64,000 nucleotides of DNA from an uncultured Clostridia bacterium (GCA_946406145.1 CAMJJL010000004.1:1-64000), one strand, 5' to 3'; counted from the first letter of the stretch, positions 17,218 to 26,793 are shown. The notes: generated by a model from the sequence alone, not told the origin. Numbers and translations are program-made.

Positions 17218-18633
17218 ATGGTCGAAAGCAAGAATATACTGGTGATTGGCGACGTGATGCTCGATACCTATTACACCGGAGACGTCAAGCGCATTTCTCC
17301 GGAGGCGCCGGTACCGGTTTTCAGAAAAAAGAAGGAGCGCAGTGTGCTGGGCGGAGCGGCAAATGTCGCCGCTAACCTGATCGCCGCGGATCAAAACGTC
17401 TCTATGATGTCTATGGTCGGAAACGACGAGACAGGAGAGAAACTGAAAAATATGTTTCGGGAACAGGGAATCAATGCGGATCTGATTTTTCCGACGGACC
17501 GCCACACAACGGAAAAGATTCGCTTTCTGGCATCGAATAATCAGCAGGTTCTCCGTCTGGATATCGAGGATACGGATCCGCTGTCGTCGGAGAACTGCGC
17601 CGAGATGCTCAAAGCGCTGGAGCAAAAGATCGATTCCTTTGATATCATCCTGCTCTCGGATTATCTCAAGGGCTTGCTGACCTATGATTTTACGCAGGGG
17701 GTCATCCGCCTCGCAAAAGAAAAGGATATCCCTGTTGTGATCGACATCAAAGACCCGAGATCCGAAAAATACGCCGGAGCGACCCTGCTCAAGCCGAACA
17801 AAAAAGAGCTGCAGGATATCACGGGACTCAGCTGTGATACGGACGAGGAGATCATCCTCGCGTCCGAGGCACTGCGGACAAGCTGCCGCTGCGACTATGT
17901 TCTGACGACCTGCGGCGCGAGAGGCATGGTGCTGGTCGGCGACGGCGAGCCGTACTTTATCGAAGCGTACGGACAGGAGGTCTACGATGTGACCGGAGCC
18001 GGCGATACGACGATCGCCTATCTGGCGGCATGTATATCCAACGGTTACTCTCTTAGAAAGGCGATCAATATCGCCAACCTTGCCGCGGGTATTCAGGTAT
18101 CCAAGGTCGGCACCTCGTCCGTTTACTGGCACGAGATCCGCGAGCGGATGTCGGAGCAGGCACAAGGAGCCGTCCATAAGATCATCAGCGGCAAGACTGT
18201 GAAGAGTTTTCGGAAGGATCACGCCTCCTCGAAGATCGTATTCACCAACGGCTGCTTTGACATCCTGCATATCGGACATATCCGTTATTTGCAGGAGGCG
18301 GCGGCGCTGGGCGATATCCTGATCGTGGGATTGAATTCCGACGCCTCTGTCAAGCGTCTCAAGGGACCCGAGAGACCGATCAACTCACAGGCTGAGCGAG
18401 CTGAGATGCTCGGCGCGCTGGGCTTTGTGGACTATGTTACCATATTTGATGAGGATACCCCTCTGGAGCTGATCAAGACGATCCAACCGGATATTCTGGT
18501 CAAGGGTCAGGATTACGCGCCGGAGCAGGTCGTCGGCAAAAAGGAAGTAGAGGAGCGCGGCGGTAAGCTGGTACTCGTTCCTTTTGTCGAAGGCAAATCC
18601 ACCACCAATATTATTGAAAAAATGAAGAAATAA
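17218..18633 (+). CDS. hldE: bifunctional heptose 7-phosphate kinase / heptose 1-phosphate adenylyltransferase
   Basis: 471 residues, about the length of E. coli HldE (477). The N-terminal ribokinase-like domain (1-315) has [35 protein letters not shown] and the catalytic VTGAGDT near residue 260. The C-terminal domain (340-471) is a cytidylyltransferase fold with [33 protein letters not shown] and the [10 protein letters not shown] end. It makes D-glycero-beta-D-manno-heptose 1,7-bisphosphate and later ADP-heptose. Together with gmhA and gmhB the pathway to ADP-D-glycero-beta-D-manno-heptose is complete; no HldD epimerase is visible. The nucleotide could instead be GDP or CDP in other systems, but the fused form points to ADP. 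Confidence 0.92.
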   Translation: MVESKNILVIGDVMLDTYYTGDVKRISPEAPVPVFRKKKERSVLGGAANVAANLIAADQNVSMMSMVGNDETGEKLKNMFREQGINADLIFPTDRHTTEKIRFLASNNQQVLRLDIEDTDPLSSENCAEMLKALEQKIDSFDIILLSDYLKGLLTYDFTQGVIRLAKEKDIPVVIDIKDPRSEKYAGATLLKPNKKELQDITGLSCDTDEEIILASEALRTSCRCDYVLTTCGARGMVLVGDGEPYFIEAYGQEVYDVTGAGDTTIAYLAACISNGYSLRKAINIANLAAGIQVSKVGTSSVYWHEIRERMSEQAQGAVHKIISGKTVKSFRKDHASSKIVFTNGCFDILHIGHIRYLQEAAALGDILIVGLNSDASVKRLKGPERPINSQAERAEMLGALGFVDYVTIFDEDTPLELIKTIQPDILVKGQDYAPEQVVGKKEVEERGGKLVLVPFVEGKSTTNIIEKMKK

Positions 18634-18679
18634 CAGCGTCCTGCTCATGTGAGCAGGATGATGACAGAGGAAGAGCAAT

Positions 18680-19741
18680 ATGAAAAAAAGTATTACGCTG
18701 ATCTCTCAGGAATATAAAATGTCCGGTATCCACCGTATGGAAAGCCAGCTGATCAAGGAATGGAGAAAGCAGGGTCATACCGTGAATATCATCGACAATA
18801 AATGCCGTTCTGTCGATTACGATGACCTCGAATCCAAGCCCGTCGAGACCCTGCGTGAGTCCGGAGTGTTTTTTGTAAAGTTCATCAAAAGGATCAAGCG
18901 GTTCAAGCAGTATTTTAATGCGCATCCCGACGATATGATCGTCGCGCTGGGATGGCGTCAGGGCTGCTGGGCTGCCGTGATCGGGAAGTTTGTCAAGAAC
19001 AGGGTGCTGATCTCGGAGAGAAACGACCCCACAAAGAACCCGACCTCCGCCATGCGCAGACGTCTGAGGAATTTCTGCTTCCGTTTGGCGGATGTGTGTG
19101 TGTTTCAGACCGAGGACGCGATGAATTACTTTTCCCCGAGCATTCGTAAGAAAGGCGTGATCATTCCCAATCCCATCAATGAGCAGATCCCTGTGTTTGA
19201 GATCAAGGAGAGGGAGAATTATATTATTGCCGTCGGCAGACTGAATCCGCAGAAGAATTATCATATGCTGCTTGACGCCTACGCGCTTTTCCACAAGGAT
19301 TATCCCGAATATGTGCTGGATATTTACGGCGACGGCGTTCTGCTGGAGGAGCTGACGGCATACGCGCGCGAGCTGGGTGTTGCGTCCGCTGTCAATTTCA
19401 AGGGCTTCAGCAGCGACGTCTATCCGCTGATGGCAAAGGCGGCTATGTACGTATCCTCGTCCGATTATGAGGGGATCTCCAACTCGATGCTCGAGGCGCT
19501 TGCCATCGGCGTGCCTACGATATGCACCGATTGCCCGGTCGGAGGCGCCCGACAAATGATCGAGGACGGCGTCAACGGCTTGCTGACGCCCGTCGGTGAC
19601 GCGAAGGCGTTTGCCGACGCGATGGGCAGGATCGCCGGCGATCAAGAATTTGCCGAGAGGATCGCGAAGAACGCGCAGGATATCCGCAAAAAGTATCCGA
19701 TAGAGGTCATCGCCGATAAATGGATACAGGCGATGGGATGA
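18680..19741 (+). CDS. glycosyltransferase family 4
   Basis: 353-residue GT-B retaining glycosyltransferase. The C-terminal donor-binding domain shows IIAVGRLNPQKNYHMLLDA, LDIYGDG, VNFKGFSSDVYPLMAKA and the EX7E-type segment SDYEGISNSMLEALAIGVP. The N-terminal half has no signal or membrane segment, so it works at the inner membrane face on lipid-linked acceptor. GAGGAAGAG site before the ATG. Donor sugar and linkage cannot be deduced. It is one of only two clear chain-extending glycosyltransferases in the locus, which suggests a short repeat unit. Confidence 0.88.
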   Translation: MKKSITLISQEYKMSGIHRMESQLIKEWRKQGHTVNIIDNKCRSVDYDDLESKPVETLRESGVFFVKFIKRIKRFKQYFNAHPDDMIVALGWRQGCWAAVIGKFVKNRVLISERNDPTKNPTSAMRRRLRNFCFRLADVCVFQTEDAMNYFSPSIRKKGVIIPNPINEQIPVFEIKERENYIIAVGRLNPQKNYHMLLDAYALFHKDYPEYVLDIYGDGVLLEELTAYARELGVASAVNFKGFSSDVYPLMAKAAMYVSSSDYEGISNSMLEALAIGVPTICTDCPVGGARQMIEDGVNGLLTPVGDAKAFADAMGRIAGDQEFAERIAKNAQDIRKKYPIEVIADKWIQAMG

Positions 19742-19907
19742 CGCCGTGCATAGCAATGCAGTTGATGATGAATCGACCTTCGGAGTAGAATAATCAGATA
19801 TTCACACGAGGAACTTTCTGTCGGAAGAAGCAGGGATGCCTGTGCTTATACAAAGAATATGAAGATAAAATACTTGATAGAGCACATCAAGTAAGGAGGG
19901 GTTTCTG

Positions 19908-20834
19908 TTGAACATTGTCCAAAAAGCAATCACATATATAAAGAATCCGGATTACAGATTTTTGGTGCAACAATACCACGGAATGCATAATCGAATGCCG
20001 GATGAAGAGTTTTTGAAAAAATACTTCAGAATAAAAGTCGGTTATGAGCTGAATTTGGATAACCCACAGACATATAACGAAAAGCTCCAGTGGCTGAAGC
20101 TGTATGACCGTAAGCCGCTGTATACAAAGCTTGTCGATAAATATGAAGTGAAGGATTATGTCGCTTCGATCATCGGCGAAAAATATATCATCCCCACCCT
20201 CGGCGTCTGGGATCATTTTGACGATATTGACTTTGACAGCCTGCCTGATCGCTTTGTTCTGAAAACCACACATGATTCCGGCGGCATCGTGATCTGCAGG
20301 GATAAGGCATCGTTTGATTATAGTACTGCGAAAAAGAAACTTGAGAAGCATTTGAAGATCAATTACTATTTAGTTGCTCGCGAGTGGCCGTATAAAAATG
20401 TAAAGCCCAGGATCATCGCGGAGGAGTTTCGTGAGGATCGCGAAACAAGCGAGCTGAGAGATTATAAGTTTTTTGTCTTTGACGGTGAGGCAAAGGCGCT
20501 GTTCATCGCCTCTGACAGACAAAGTGAGAACGAAGAAACAAAGTTTGACTTTTTTGATATAGAATTCCGTCATCTGCCGTTCACAAACGGTCATCCGAAT
20601 GCGGCTGTTCTGCCGAAAAAGCCCGTGTGCTTTGATGAGATGCGCGAGCTTGCCGAGAAGCTCGGAGCGGGAATTCCGCATGTTAGGATCGATTTTTATG
20701 AGGTTAACGGCGAGGTGCTGTTTGGGGAGATGACTTTTACACACTGGAGTGGTCTGAAGCCGTTTGATCCGATCGAATGGGATTACACATTCGGAAGCTG
20801 GATCAAGCTCCCTGAGAAAACGATAACTGAGTAA
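19908..20834 (+). CDS. TupA-like ATP-grasp protein
   Basis: 308 residues of the TupA-like ATP-grasp family found in polysaccharide loci and named after a Bacillus teichuronopeptide gene. Characteristic are YELNLDNPQTYNEKLQWLKL, PDRFVLKTTHDSGG (ATP-binding lysine), IIAEEF, DYKFFVFDGEAKALFIASDR and the late acidic metal site HVRIDFYEVNGEVLFGEMTF. Start is TTG at 19908, decided by AGGAGG 8 nt before it. In family context it may form an amide on a uronic acid or act as a transferase; the exact reaction is not established to my knowledge. The co-located UDP-glucuronate supply fits a uronamide. A 166-bp gap without other features precedes it. Confidence 0.8.
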   Translation: MNIVQKAITYIKNPDYRFLVQQYHGMHNRMPDEEFLKKYFRIKVGYELNLDNPQTYNEKLQWLKLYDRKPLYTKLVDKYEVKDYVASIIGEKYIIPTLGVWDHFDDIDFDSLPDRFVLKTTHDSGGIVICRDKASFDYSTAKKKLEKHLKINYYLVAREWPYKNVKPRIIAEEFREDRETSELRDYKFFVFDGEAKALFIASDRQSENEETKFDFFDIEFRHLPFTNGHPNAAVLPKKPVCFDEMRELAEKLGAGIPHVRIDFYEVNGEVLFGEMTFTHWSGLKPFDPIEWDYTFGSWIKLPEKTITE

Positions 20835-20867
20835 ATTGATAACTATTTTGTCGGAGATGGATCTTCA

Positions 20868-22088
20868 ATGTTAAAAATCAGAACAAAACATCTCATATAC
20901 TATATACTACTGTTTTTTATTTGCATTCCGGGAAACAGTAAATTCCCCATGGCGTTCCTCGTTTTCCAAATGGCCGTTACGTATATCGGTTTTTTTGTCG
21001 CGATGATATTTTTCTTCCGCTTCAAATACTACAGACGGAAGAATCTTCTGCCGCTGATCATATGGTTTATTTGGATGGTAGCGGCGACTCTTCTGAACGG
21101 CACGGATTTCTTTGGGGTGATAAAGGATATCATTATTCCGTTCTTTTCTACTGCGATCCTTGCTGTTTATCTGTTTGACAATGACAAAGAAAACGCGATC
21201 AGCGTGATCACATGGATGCTGACGCTGTTTATGCTGATCCAGATCTTTTCGATGGTGACGCACTGCTTCGGTACCCGTTTTACTCAGGGAAGGTATTCAA
21301 ATGTTTATTTCCTGGGAATACGAGTCAACATCAATAAGCTGTTTCCGTTTGCGGTGTTCTTCGGGCTGATCAACTACCGGTTCGGCAAAAGACGCAGTCC
21401 TCTCTGTCTGATCATCTCCGCGGTAAGCGGTCTTTGGTTCGCTATGGCTGAGAAGGTCTCTACATCGATCTTGGGCGCTTTTATCATCGTGATCGTACTG
21501 ATCGCGTCTCGCCTCATAAGGAGTGAGCACGCGTGGCGTAATATGGCGATCCTCGCTATTTGCGTCGGAGCGTTATTTGCCTTTTTCTATACCGGAACGG
21601 ACGCCTTTTCGGAGATGGTCTTCAACGACAGCTTGGGCGAGGATATCACGCTCAGCGGCAGAACGAGGATCTGGGAACAGGCGATCGCCGATATGAAAGG
21701 GATCCATTGGATCATCGGAAACGGCTACGGTCATAGTTTCTTGTTCCGTCTGAACGTCTTTGCCAGTAATCTGACGCATAACCAATATCTGGAAATTATA
21801 TTTGATTACGGACTCATCGGTTTGGGTATTCATATATGGTGCTATGTCTGGCAATTCAAGGCAGTCAGGCTCGCCGGCAACAAAAACGCAAGCAGAATAT
21901 TCATCGCTGTCTTTATCGCCTTGGTATTCATGCAGATACCCGCGTCTGTCAATGACAAGAGTTTCTATTACGTTTTCTATATTGCTACTTTGTATATGCC
22001 CGAGATCGTCACCATTGAGGAGAAAGAAAGCCTCAGACGCAGACGCAGGATCGTCGTAAGATGGCTCCCGCAAAAGAAAGGAATTTGA
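20868..22088 (+). CDS. O-antigen ligase/polymerase family membrane protein (Wzy-like)
   Basis: 406 residues with about 11 membrane helices (first at residues 7-30) and one larger extracellular loop around residues 250-310 containing SGRTRIWEQAIADMKG, GNGYGHSF and the LTHNQYLEIIFDYG motif typical of Wzy_C/WaaL proteins. It should polymerise lipid-linked repeat units on the outer membrane face. Only one such gene is seen in the locus and there is no Wzz/CpsC-type length regulator. It overlaps the next reading frame by up to 28 nt. Neighbouring flippase and priming enzyme complete a Wzx/Wzy pathway. Confidence 0.85.
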   Translation: MLKIRTKHLIYYILLFFICIPGNSKFPMAFLVFQMAVTYIGFFVAMIFFFRFKYYRRKNLLPLIIWFIWMVAATLLNGTDFFGVIKDIIIPFFSTAILAVYLFDNDKENAISVITWMLTLFMLIQIFSMVTHCFGTRFTQGRYSNVYFLGIRVNINKLFPFAVFFGLINYRFGKRRSPLCLIISAVSGLWFAMAEKVSTSILGAFIIVIVLIASRLIRSEHAWRNMAILAICVGALFAFFYTGTDAFSEMVFNDSLGEDITLSGRTRIWEQAIADMKGIHWIIGNGYGHSFLFRLNVFASNLTHNQYLEIIFDYGLIGLGIHIWCYVWQFKAVRLAGNKNASRIFIAVFIALVFMQIPASVNDKSFYYVFYIATLYMPEIVTIEEKESLRRRRRIVVRWLPQKKGI

Positions 22089-23146
22089 TTGACTTGAAGG
22101 TTTGTATCGTGACCGTATACGACAGCATCAACAGCGGCAGCTTTTGGCAGGCTTATGCTCTCGGAAAAGTGCTGGAAGGACTCGGCAATGAGGTGTATTA
22201 TTATAAGCGCCAAAAAGAAGGAGCCTCCTCTGCCGCGTCGAAACAGATAACGCAGATAATGAAATATGTCAAGCACGGAAAAATCTCGGGCGCCCGTGAT
22301 TACGCGAAAAGAATCTCACAGTTCAAAAAGCAGAGCTCCGTCTTTCGCGTCATCGACGAAAAAGATCCGCTGTTTTCTCAGATCGACTGCTTTGTTCTGG
22401 GCAGCGATACCATATGGAACCTTGAAATGGCATATTTCAAAATTCATAAGTCTGTTTTTTGGGGCGATATCTTCCGCGGACGAAAGGTCATCAGCTATGC
22501 CGGTTCTGTCGCGAACACCCCGGCGGATATGTTCCTGCCTGCTGACGAGTATGCCGACAGCGTATCAAAATGGGCGGATATTTCTGTCAGGGACGCCTAT
22601 ACCGAGGAGATTTTTTCTTCTCTTACCGACAGAAGGATCACCCGTGTATGTGATCCGACACTGTTGTTAGACGCCGGTGATTATCAGCATGTTGTTTCGC
22701 CGAAAAAAGGGAACTATATCTTTTTATATTTATTTGAGCCTTTGAGTCATTCTCAGAGCGCCGCTCTCAGGCAGTATGCCGATCAAAAGGGCATGAAAAT
22801 CATCATCGGTACCAAGCGAAATGTCGTTTCAAACGCTGATTCGTATATCATCAACACCCCAAAGCGCTTTATGGAGCATATGCTCGGCGCTTCCTATGTG
22901 ATCACCGACACCTATCACGGTACCGTTTTTTCCGCGAATCTGCACAAACAGTTTGTCGTTATCAACAGAGAAAAGAAGAAGGTCAACGAGCTTTTGACCG
23001 CTTTCGGATTAGAGGACAGGCTTTTGTCCGAAAACGATGGGATGGAGCGTCTTCTTGAGCAACCGCTCGACTATTCACAAGCGAATGAAAATATGGAACG
23101 AATAAAGGGATCATCGCTTCTTTTCTTAAAAAGGAATCTATCATAA
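22061..23146 (+). CDS. polysaccharide pyruvyl transferase family protein
   Basis: 361 residues (less if a later start is used). Family features are VTVYDSINSGSFWQAYAL at the start, DCFVLGSDTIWNL, SYAGSVANTP, the WADISVRDAYTEEI stretch and VITDTYHGTVFSANL near the end. Members transfer pyruvate from PEP to make ketal-pyruvylated sugars, adding negative charge. The ATG at 22061 lies inside the upstream polymerase gene; TTG codons at 22085 and 22094 come closer to the conserved start, so the start is uncertain. Some family members in polysaccharide loci lack proven activity. Confidence 0.82.
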   Translation: MAPAKERNLIDLKVCIVTVYDSINSGSFWQAYALGKVLEGLGNEVYYYKRQKEGASSAASKQITQIMKYVKHGKISGARDYAKRISQFKKQSSVFRVIDEKDPLFSQIDCFVLGSDTIWNLEMAYFKIHKSVFWGDIFRGRKVISYAGSVANTPADMFLPADEYADSVSKWADISVRDAYTEEIFSSLTDRRITRVCDPTLLLDAGDYQHVVSPKKGNYIFLYLFEPLSHSQSAALRQYADQKGMKIIIGTKRNVVSNADSYIINTPKRFMEHMLGASYVITDTYHGTVFSANLHKQFVVINREKKKVNELLTAFGLEDRLLSENDGMERLLEQPLDYSQANENMERIKGSSLLFLKRNLS

Positions 23147-23158
23147 GAGGTGTCTGAG

Positions 23159-24571
23159 TTGAGCAGAGAAAAAGAATTCGTCAAAAATACATTCATACTG
23201 TCCTTAGGAAGATTTCTGCCTAAATTATCTTCATTGGTGACCCTTCCTATATTAACGGCGTGCCTGACGAAGGAGGAGTACGGATACTACGATCTGATCG
23301 CGACATTGGTCATGCTGGTCATTCCGATCGCGACGATGATGATCCAGACGGCGGCGTTCCGCTTTCTGATCGACTGCCGCGGCGATAAAAAAGAATCCTC
23401 AAGGATCATCACAAATATATTTTTTGTGACGATCCCCGTATCGATCGTCGCTTCCATCGTGATCCAGTTTTTCTTTCCGGCGCTTTCCGTTGAGAACCGC
23501 GTGCTGATTGCCGCATTTTTCTTTATGGATACGATCCATCTGACGCTGGGACAGATCACCAGAGGCGTCGGAAACAATCCCGCGTATTCTGTCGGAGCCG
23601 TTCTGCTGTCACTGACGAACATGATCATGGTGGTCGTCTTTGTTTTATGGCTGAATCAGGGACTGTTAGGCGTTGCGATCGCGCTCGTTATCGCGAACGT
23701 TTTAGGCTCGCTGTATTTGGCATTCAAGATCCGTCTGACACAATATCTGAATATCCGGCTTTTTGATCGGAAATTGATCAAGGAGCTGCTTGCCTATTCA
23801 TGGCCGATGGTGCCGAACAACCTTTCCGCGTGGATTCTGAAGATGTCCGACAGACTGGTGATCAACGCGTTTTTGGGCGTTGAGGCAAACGCGACCTACG
23901 CGGTCGCCAATAAGCTGCCGAATCTGCTTTCGATCGCGCAGGGCGTCATGGTCATGGCGTGGCAGGAAAACGCTTCGATCGCCTCCAAGGATGAGGACGC
24001 CGGAGAATACTATTCCAATATGCTGGATCGCGCTTTCTGCGTCCTGTTGGGCTTTACGGCGCTGCTGATCGCCGGCACGCCGATCCTGTTCCGTCTGCTG
24101 GTGAGAGGCGATTATGCTGAAGCCTACGATCAGATGCCGATATTGATCCTGGCGATGTTCTTCTTTGTCATGTCATCCTTTTTCGGCGGAATCTATGTCG
24201 CGCACAAAAAGACCTTCAATGTAGGCGTTTCGACAATGGTTGCGGCCGCAATCAATTTAGCGATCGACCTTTTACTCATCAAATTCATCGGGATCTGGGC
24301 TGCCTCTATTTCAACGCTGGTGGCGTACATGACCCTGTATGTTTACCGTATGCTCAACAGCCAGAAGTTCCAGCCGATGAAGATCTATTACGGCAAACAG
24401 ATCGTTTCCTGTTTGGTCATAGCCGCCATGCTGGTGATGTGCTTTATGCAGATGCTGGTGTTTGATATCATCAACGGCGTGCTGGGAATAGGAATATTTG
24501 TATGGTTCAACAGAGATCTGATCAAAAAGCTTTACGGGAAGTTTAACAGTATAATCCGTAGGAAGGGATAA
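23159..24571 (+). CDS. polysaccharide flippase (Wzx, MATE/MOP superfamily)
   Basis: About 470 residues with 12-14 membrane helices. The start FVKNTFILSLGRFLPKLSSL and TLPILTACLTKEEYGYYDL are typical of polysaccharide biosynthesis export proteins. It moves the lipid-linked repeat unit to the outer face. I prefer TTG at 23159 because AGAGG lies 8 nt before it; GTG at 23150 lies inside that site. Only 3 nt separate it from the MurB-like gene. Wzx, Wzy and the priming enzyme define the assembly mechanism of this locus. Confidence 0.88.
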   Translation: MSREKEFVKNTFILSLGRFLPKLSSLVTLPILTACLTKEEYGYYDLIATLVMLVIPIATMMIQTAAFRFLIDCRGDKKESSRIITNIFFVTIPVSIVASIVIQFFFPALSVENRVLIAAFFFMDTIHLTLGQITRGVGNNPAYSVGAVLLSLTNMIMVVVFVLWLNQGLLGVAIALVIANVLGSLYLAFKIRLTQYLNIRLFDRKLIKELLAYSWPMVPNNLSAWILKMSDRLVINAFLGVEANATYAVANKLPNLLSIAQGVMVMAWQENASIASKDEDAGEYYSNMLDRAFCVLLGFTALLIAGTPILFRLLVRGDYAEAYDQMPILILAMFFFVMSSFFGGIYVAHKKTFNVGVSTMVAAAINLAIDLLLIKFIGIWAASISTLVAYMTLYVYRMLNSQKFQPMKIYYGKQIVSCLVIAAMLVMCFMQMLVFDIINGVLGIGIFVWFNRDLIKKLYGKFNSIIRRKG

Positions 24572-24574
24572 TCC

Positions 24575-25408
24575 ATGAAGATATTGAATAACGAGCCCCT
24601 CGCAAAGTATACGACACTGAAATTAGGCGGTACGACAAATACGCTTTATACTCCTGAAACCGAGGAGGAGCTGATTGCGCTCGTCAGGGAGAAAAAGCCG
24701 CATTACTTCTTGGGCGGCGGATCCAACCTGCTGATCCCCGATCGCGCTCCGGATACGGTGGTTTGCCTTAAGGAGTTTAATAATGAGATCGTAAACCATG
24801 GCGACGGCGTTTTTGAGGCAGGCGCGTCGGTCAGGCTGCAAAAGCTGATCAATACGATCAATGAGGCAGGCTTCGGCGGAATTGAGTTCCTGTTTTCGGT
24901 TCCCGGACTGGTCGGCGGCGCCATTGTAATGAACGCCGGGCTGGGACGCTCGCGCAATGACTTTATCTCTAATTATCTTGTAAGCGTCAGGGTGTTGAAG
25001 GACGGCGAGGTGCTGACCTTCGATAAGGATGACTGTCAATTCGGTTATCGGACGTCGGCGTTCAAAAACACCGACTGTATCGTTTTGTCCGCCCTGTTCC
25101 GATTCCCTGAGATGAGCCGCGAGGAGAGCGACCGCAGAAAAAAGGAGCGCCTCGCTGTCACCAAAGCAAAGCAGGATAATTCAAAGCCGAACTGCGGCTC
25201 TGTGTTCAGAGAATGCAGCCCGAAGATCATCGATTTTGTCAAAAAAGTCGGTCTGGGCGGTAAAGTGCACTTCTCCAAAAAGACGCGCAACTGGATCTTG
25301 AACGACGGCGGTACGTCTGCCGACGCGATCAAAACCATCAAAAAGGTCGAAAAACTGCATAAGCTGCTCGGGAAAAAGTGCTCGAGAGAAGTGATCGTCT
25401 GGGAATAA
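24575..25408 (+). CDS. MurB-like FAD-dependent enolpyruvyl reductase, paralogue in capsule locus
   Basis: 277 residues of the UDP-N-acetylenolpyruvoylglucosamine reductase family, which reduces the enolpyruvyl ether to lactyl ether using NADPH and FAD. FAD-binding GGGSNLLIPD and VPGLVGGAIVMNAG are clear. The three usual catalytic positions look kept: Arg in FGYRTSAFK, Ser in PNCGSVFRE and Glu in the C-terminal EVIVWE. The length is a little below normal MurB (about 300). A murein MurB normally lies near the division cluster, so this copy may act on a capsule sugar, giving a muramic-like lactyl ether. It might also be the only MurB of the genome; the window cannot tell. Confidence 0.82.
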   Translation: MKILNNEPLAKYTTLKLGGTTNTLYTPETEEELIALVREKKPHYFLGGGSNLLIPDRAPDTVVCLKEFNNEIVNHGDGVFEAGASVRLQKLINTINEAGFGGIEFLFSVPGLVGGAIVMNAGLGRSRNDFISNYLVSVRVLKDGEVLTFDKDDCQFGYRTSAFKNTDCIVLSALFRFPEMSREESDRRKKERLAVTKAKQDNSKPNCGSVFRECSPKIIDFVKKVGLGGKVHFSKKTRNWILNDGGTSADAIKTIKKVEKLHKLLGKKCSREVIVWE

Positions 25409-25541
25409 CGGATGAACAGTCCGTTTGTTGATAGATTTTGCAAGATATGCCGTAGCAGATTCGGGAACTGTGCAAAAACTTCATCTGCTGCTATTGCTTG
25501 TATAAGACCGCACACAATAAATATTTGAGAGAGGTAAAAAT

Positions 25542-26129
25542 ATGATGAATTCACAGGAACTGGTTATTCAAAGATTTAAGGACAGTATTGCTGTCAAAGA
25601 ACAGAATATCAATGACGCTGAGCTGGTGAACACCGTGGCGCAGATAGCCGAAAAGCTCACGGACGTTTTGAAAAACGGCAACAAGCTGGTGATTTGCGGC
25701 AACGGAGGTTCCGCGTCCGACGCCCTGCATTTTGCCGGTGAGATCGTCGGCCGCTTTCAGCTGGAGCGTCCCTCATGGCCGGCGGTAGTGCTCAACGCCG
25801 ACGTCGCTACCATGACCGCGATCGCCAATGATTACAGCTACGAAGACGTCTTTGCCCGTCAGGCGCAGGGACATGTTTGCCCGGGTGATATGTTTATCGG
25901 CATCAGCACCAGCGGCAATTCCGAGAATGTTCTCAGAGCCGCTCTGGTCGCCAAGGAAAAGGGCGCCGTGACTGCCGCTTTCCTCGGTAAGGACGGCGGC
26001 AAGATCAAGGATCTGGTTGACTATCCCGTGGTCGTTCGCTGCAATACCACCGCAAGAGTCCAGGAGAGCCATATCAACATTATCCATATTATCTGTGAAT
26101 TGGTCGAGAAGAATCTGACACAGGAATAA
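25542..26129 (+). CDS. gmhA: sedoheptulose-7-phosphate isomerase (phosphoheptose isomerase)
   Basis: 195 residues, SIS domain. Converts sedoheptulose 7-phosphate to D-glycero-D-manno-heptose 7-phosphate, the first step to ADP-heptose. Phosphate-binding and family pieces are LVICGNGGSASDALHFAGEI, ERPSWPAVVLNADVATMTAI, the STSGNSENVLRAA loop and the C-terminal QESHINIIHIICELVE with catalytic/zinc-ligand His. GAGAGG site 7 nt before the ATG. Together with gmhB and hldE it makes the heptose set complete up to the ADP-D,D-heptose. Confidence 0.92.
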   Translation: MMNSQELVIQRFKDSIAVKEQNINDAELVNTVAQIAEKLTDVLKNGNKLVICGNGGSASDALHFAGEIVGRFQLERPSWPAVVLNADVATMTAIANDYSYEDVFARQAQGHVCPGDMFIGISTSGNSENVLRAALVAKEKGAVTAAFLGKDGGKIKDLVDYPVVVRCNTTARVQESHINIIHIICELVEKNLTQE

Positions 26130-26214
26130 TACTGTTTAACCGACAATTACCGGATACCGACGTCATGCAGGCAGTCGGTATCCGGTAATTGCGGTCAGAA
26201 TGAGAGGTGCATCG

Positions 26215-26793
26215 ATGAAGCAAAAAGCGCTGTTTCTTGATCGTGACGGTACGATCAACGTTGAAAAGGACTATCTGTACAAGATCGAAGATTTTGAATT
26301 TACACAAGGCGCCGTCGAAGCATTGCGTGCTGCTCAAAAAGCCGGTTACAAGCTGATTGTCATCACGAATCAAAGCGGCATCGCCCGGGGGTATTATACC
26401 CTGCGCGATTTTGAAGCGCTGAACCATTGGATGCTCGAACAGCTCGCGTCACAAGGCGTTTCTATCGATAAGGTTTATTTTTGTCCGCATCTTCCGGACG
26501 CTCCTGTCCCTGAATACAGGAAGGACTGCGATTGCCGCAAGCCGAAGACCGGTCTGTTTGAACAGGCGATCCGTGAGTTTGATCTGGATGCTTCCGCGTG
26601 CTGTGCTGTCGGCGATAAGCTCCGTGATTGCTGTATCAGTGAAATCACCGACTGCCGCGGGATTTTGATCGGACACAACGAAAAGCAGGAGATCATCGAC
26701 AAGGTCAAAGCCGGCGCGTACAAAAATGTCATTTACGCCGAGAGCCTCGCCGACGCCGTCGATACGCTCATCAACGCAGCTCAAACAGGGTAA
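26215..26793 (+). CDS. gmhB: D-glycero-D-manno-heptose 1,7-bisphosphate phosphatase
   Basis: 192 residues from the ATG at 26215 (GAGAGG site). HAD-IIIA phosphatase with the DxDxT nucleophile motif in FLDRDGTI (Asp9, Asp11), VITNQSGIARGYY, and the zinc-binding loop CPH...CDC (Cys90, His92, Cys106, Cys108) typical of GmhB. It removes the 7-phosphate between the two HldE reactions. It is the last gene of the long operon and ends at a strong convergent terminator. A histidinol-phosphatase role is the family alternative, but the other heptose genes settle the call. Confidence 0.9.
   Translation: MKQKALFLDRDGTINVEKDYLYKIEDFEFTQGAVEALRAAQKAGYKLIVITNQSGIARGYYTLRDFEALNHWMLEQLASQGVSIDKVYFCPHLPDAPVPEYRKDCDCRKPKTGLFEQAIREFDLDASACCAVGDKLRDCCISEITDCRGILIGHNEKQEIIDKVKAGAYKNVIYAESLADAVDTLINAAQTG

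Noticed and set aside
17050..18279. 409-codon open frame on the minus strand
   Set aside because: It is antisense to hldE, which has full family motifs. The frame's product has no known domain and no ribosome site.
18611..19756. 381-codon open frame on the minus strand
   Set aside because: Antisense to the GT4 gene, low-complexity protein, no domain.
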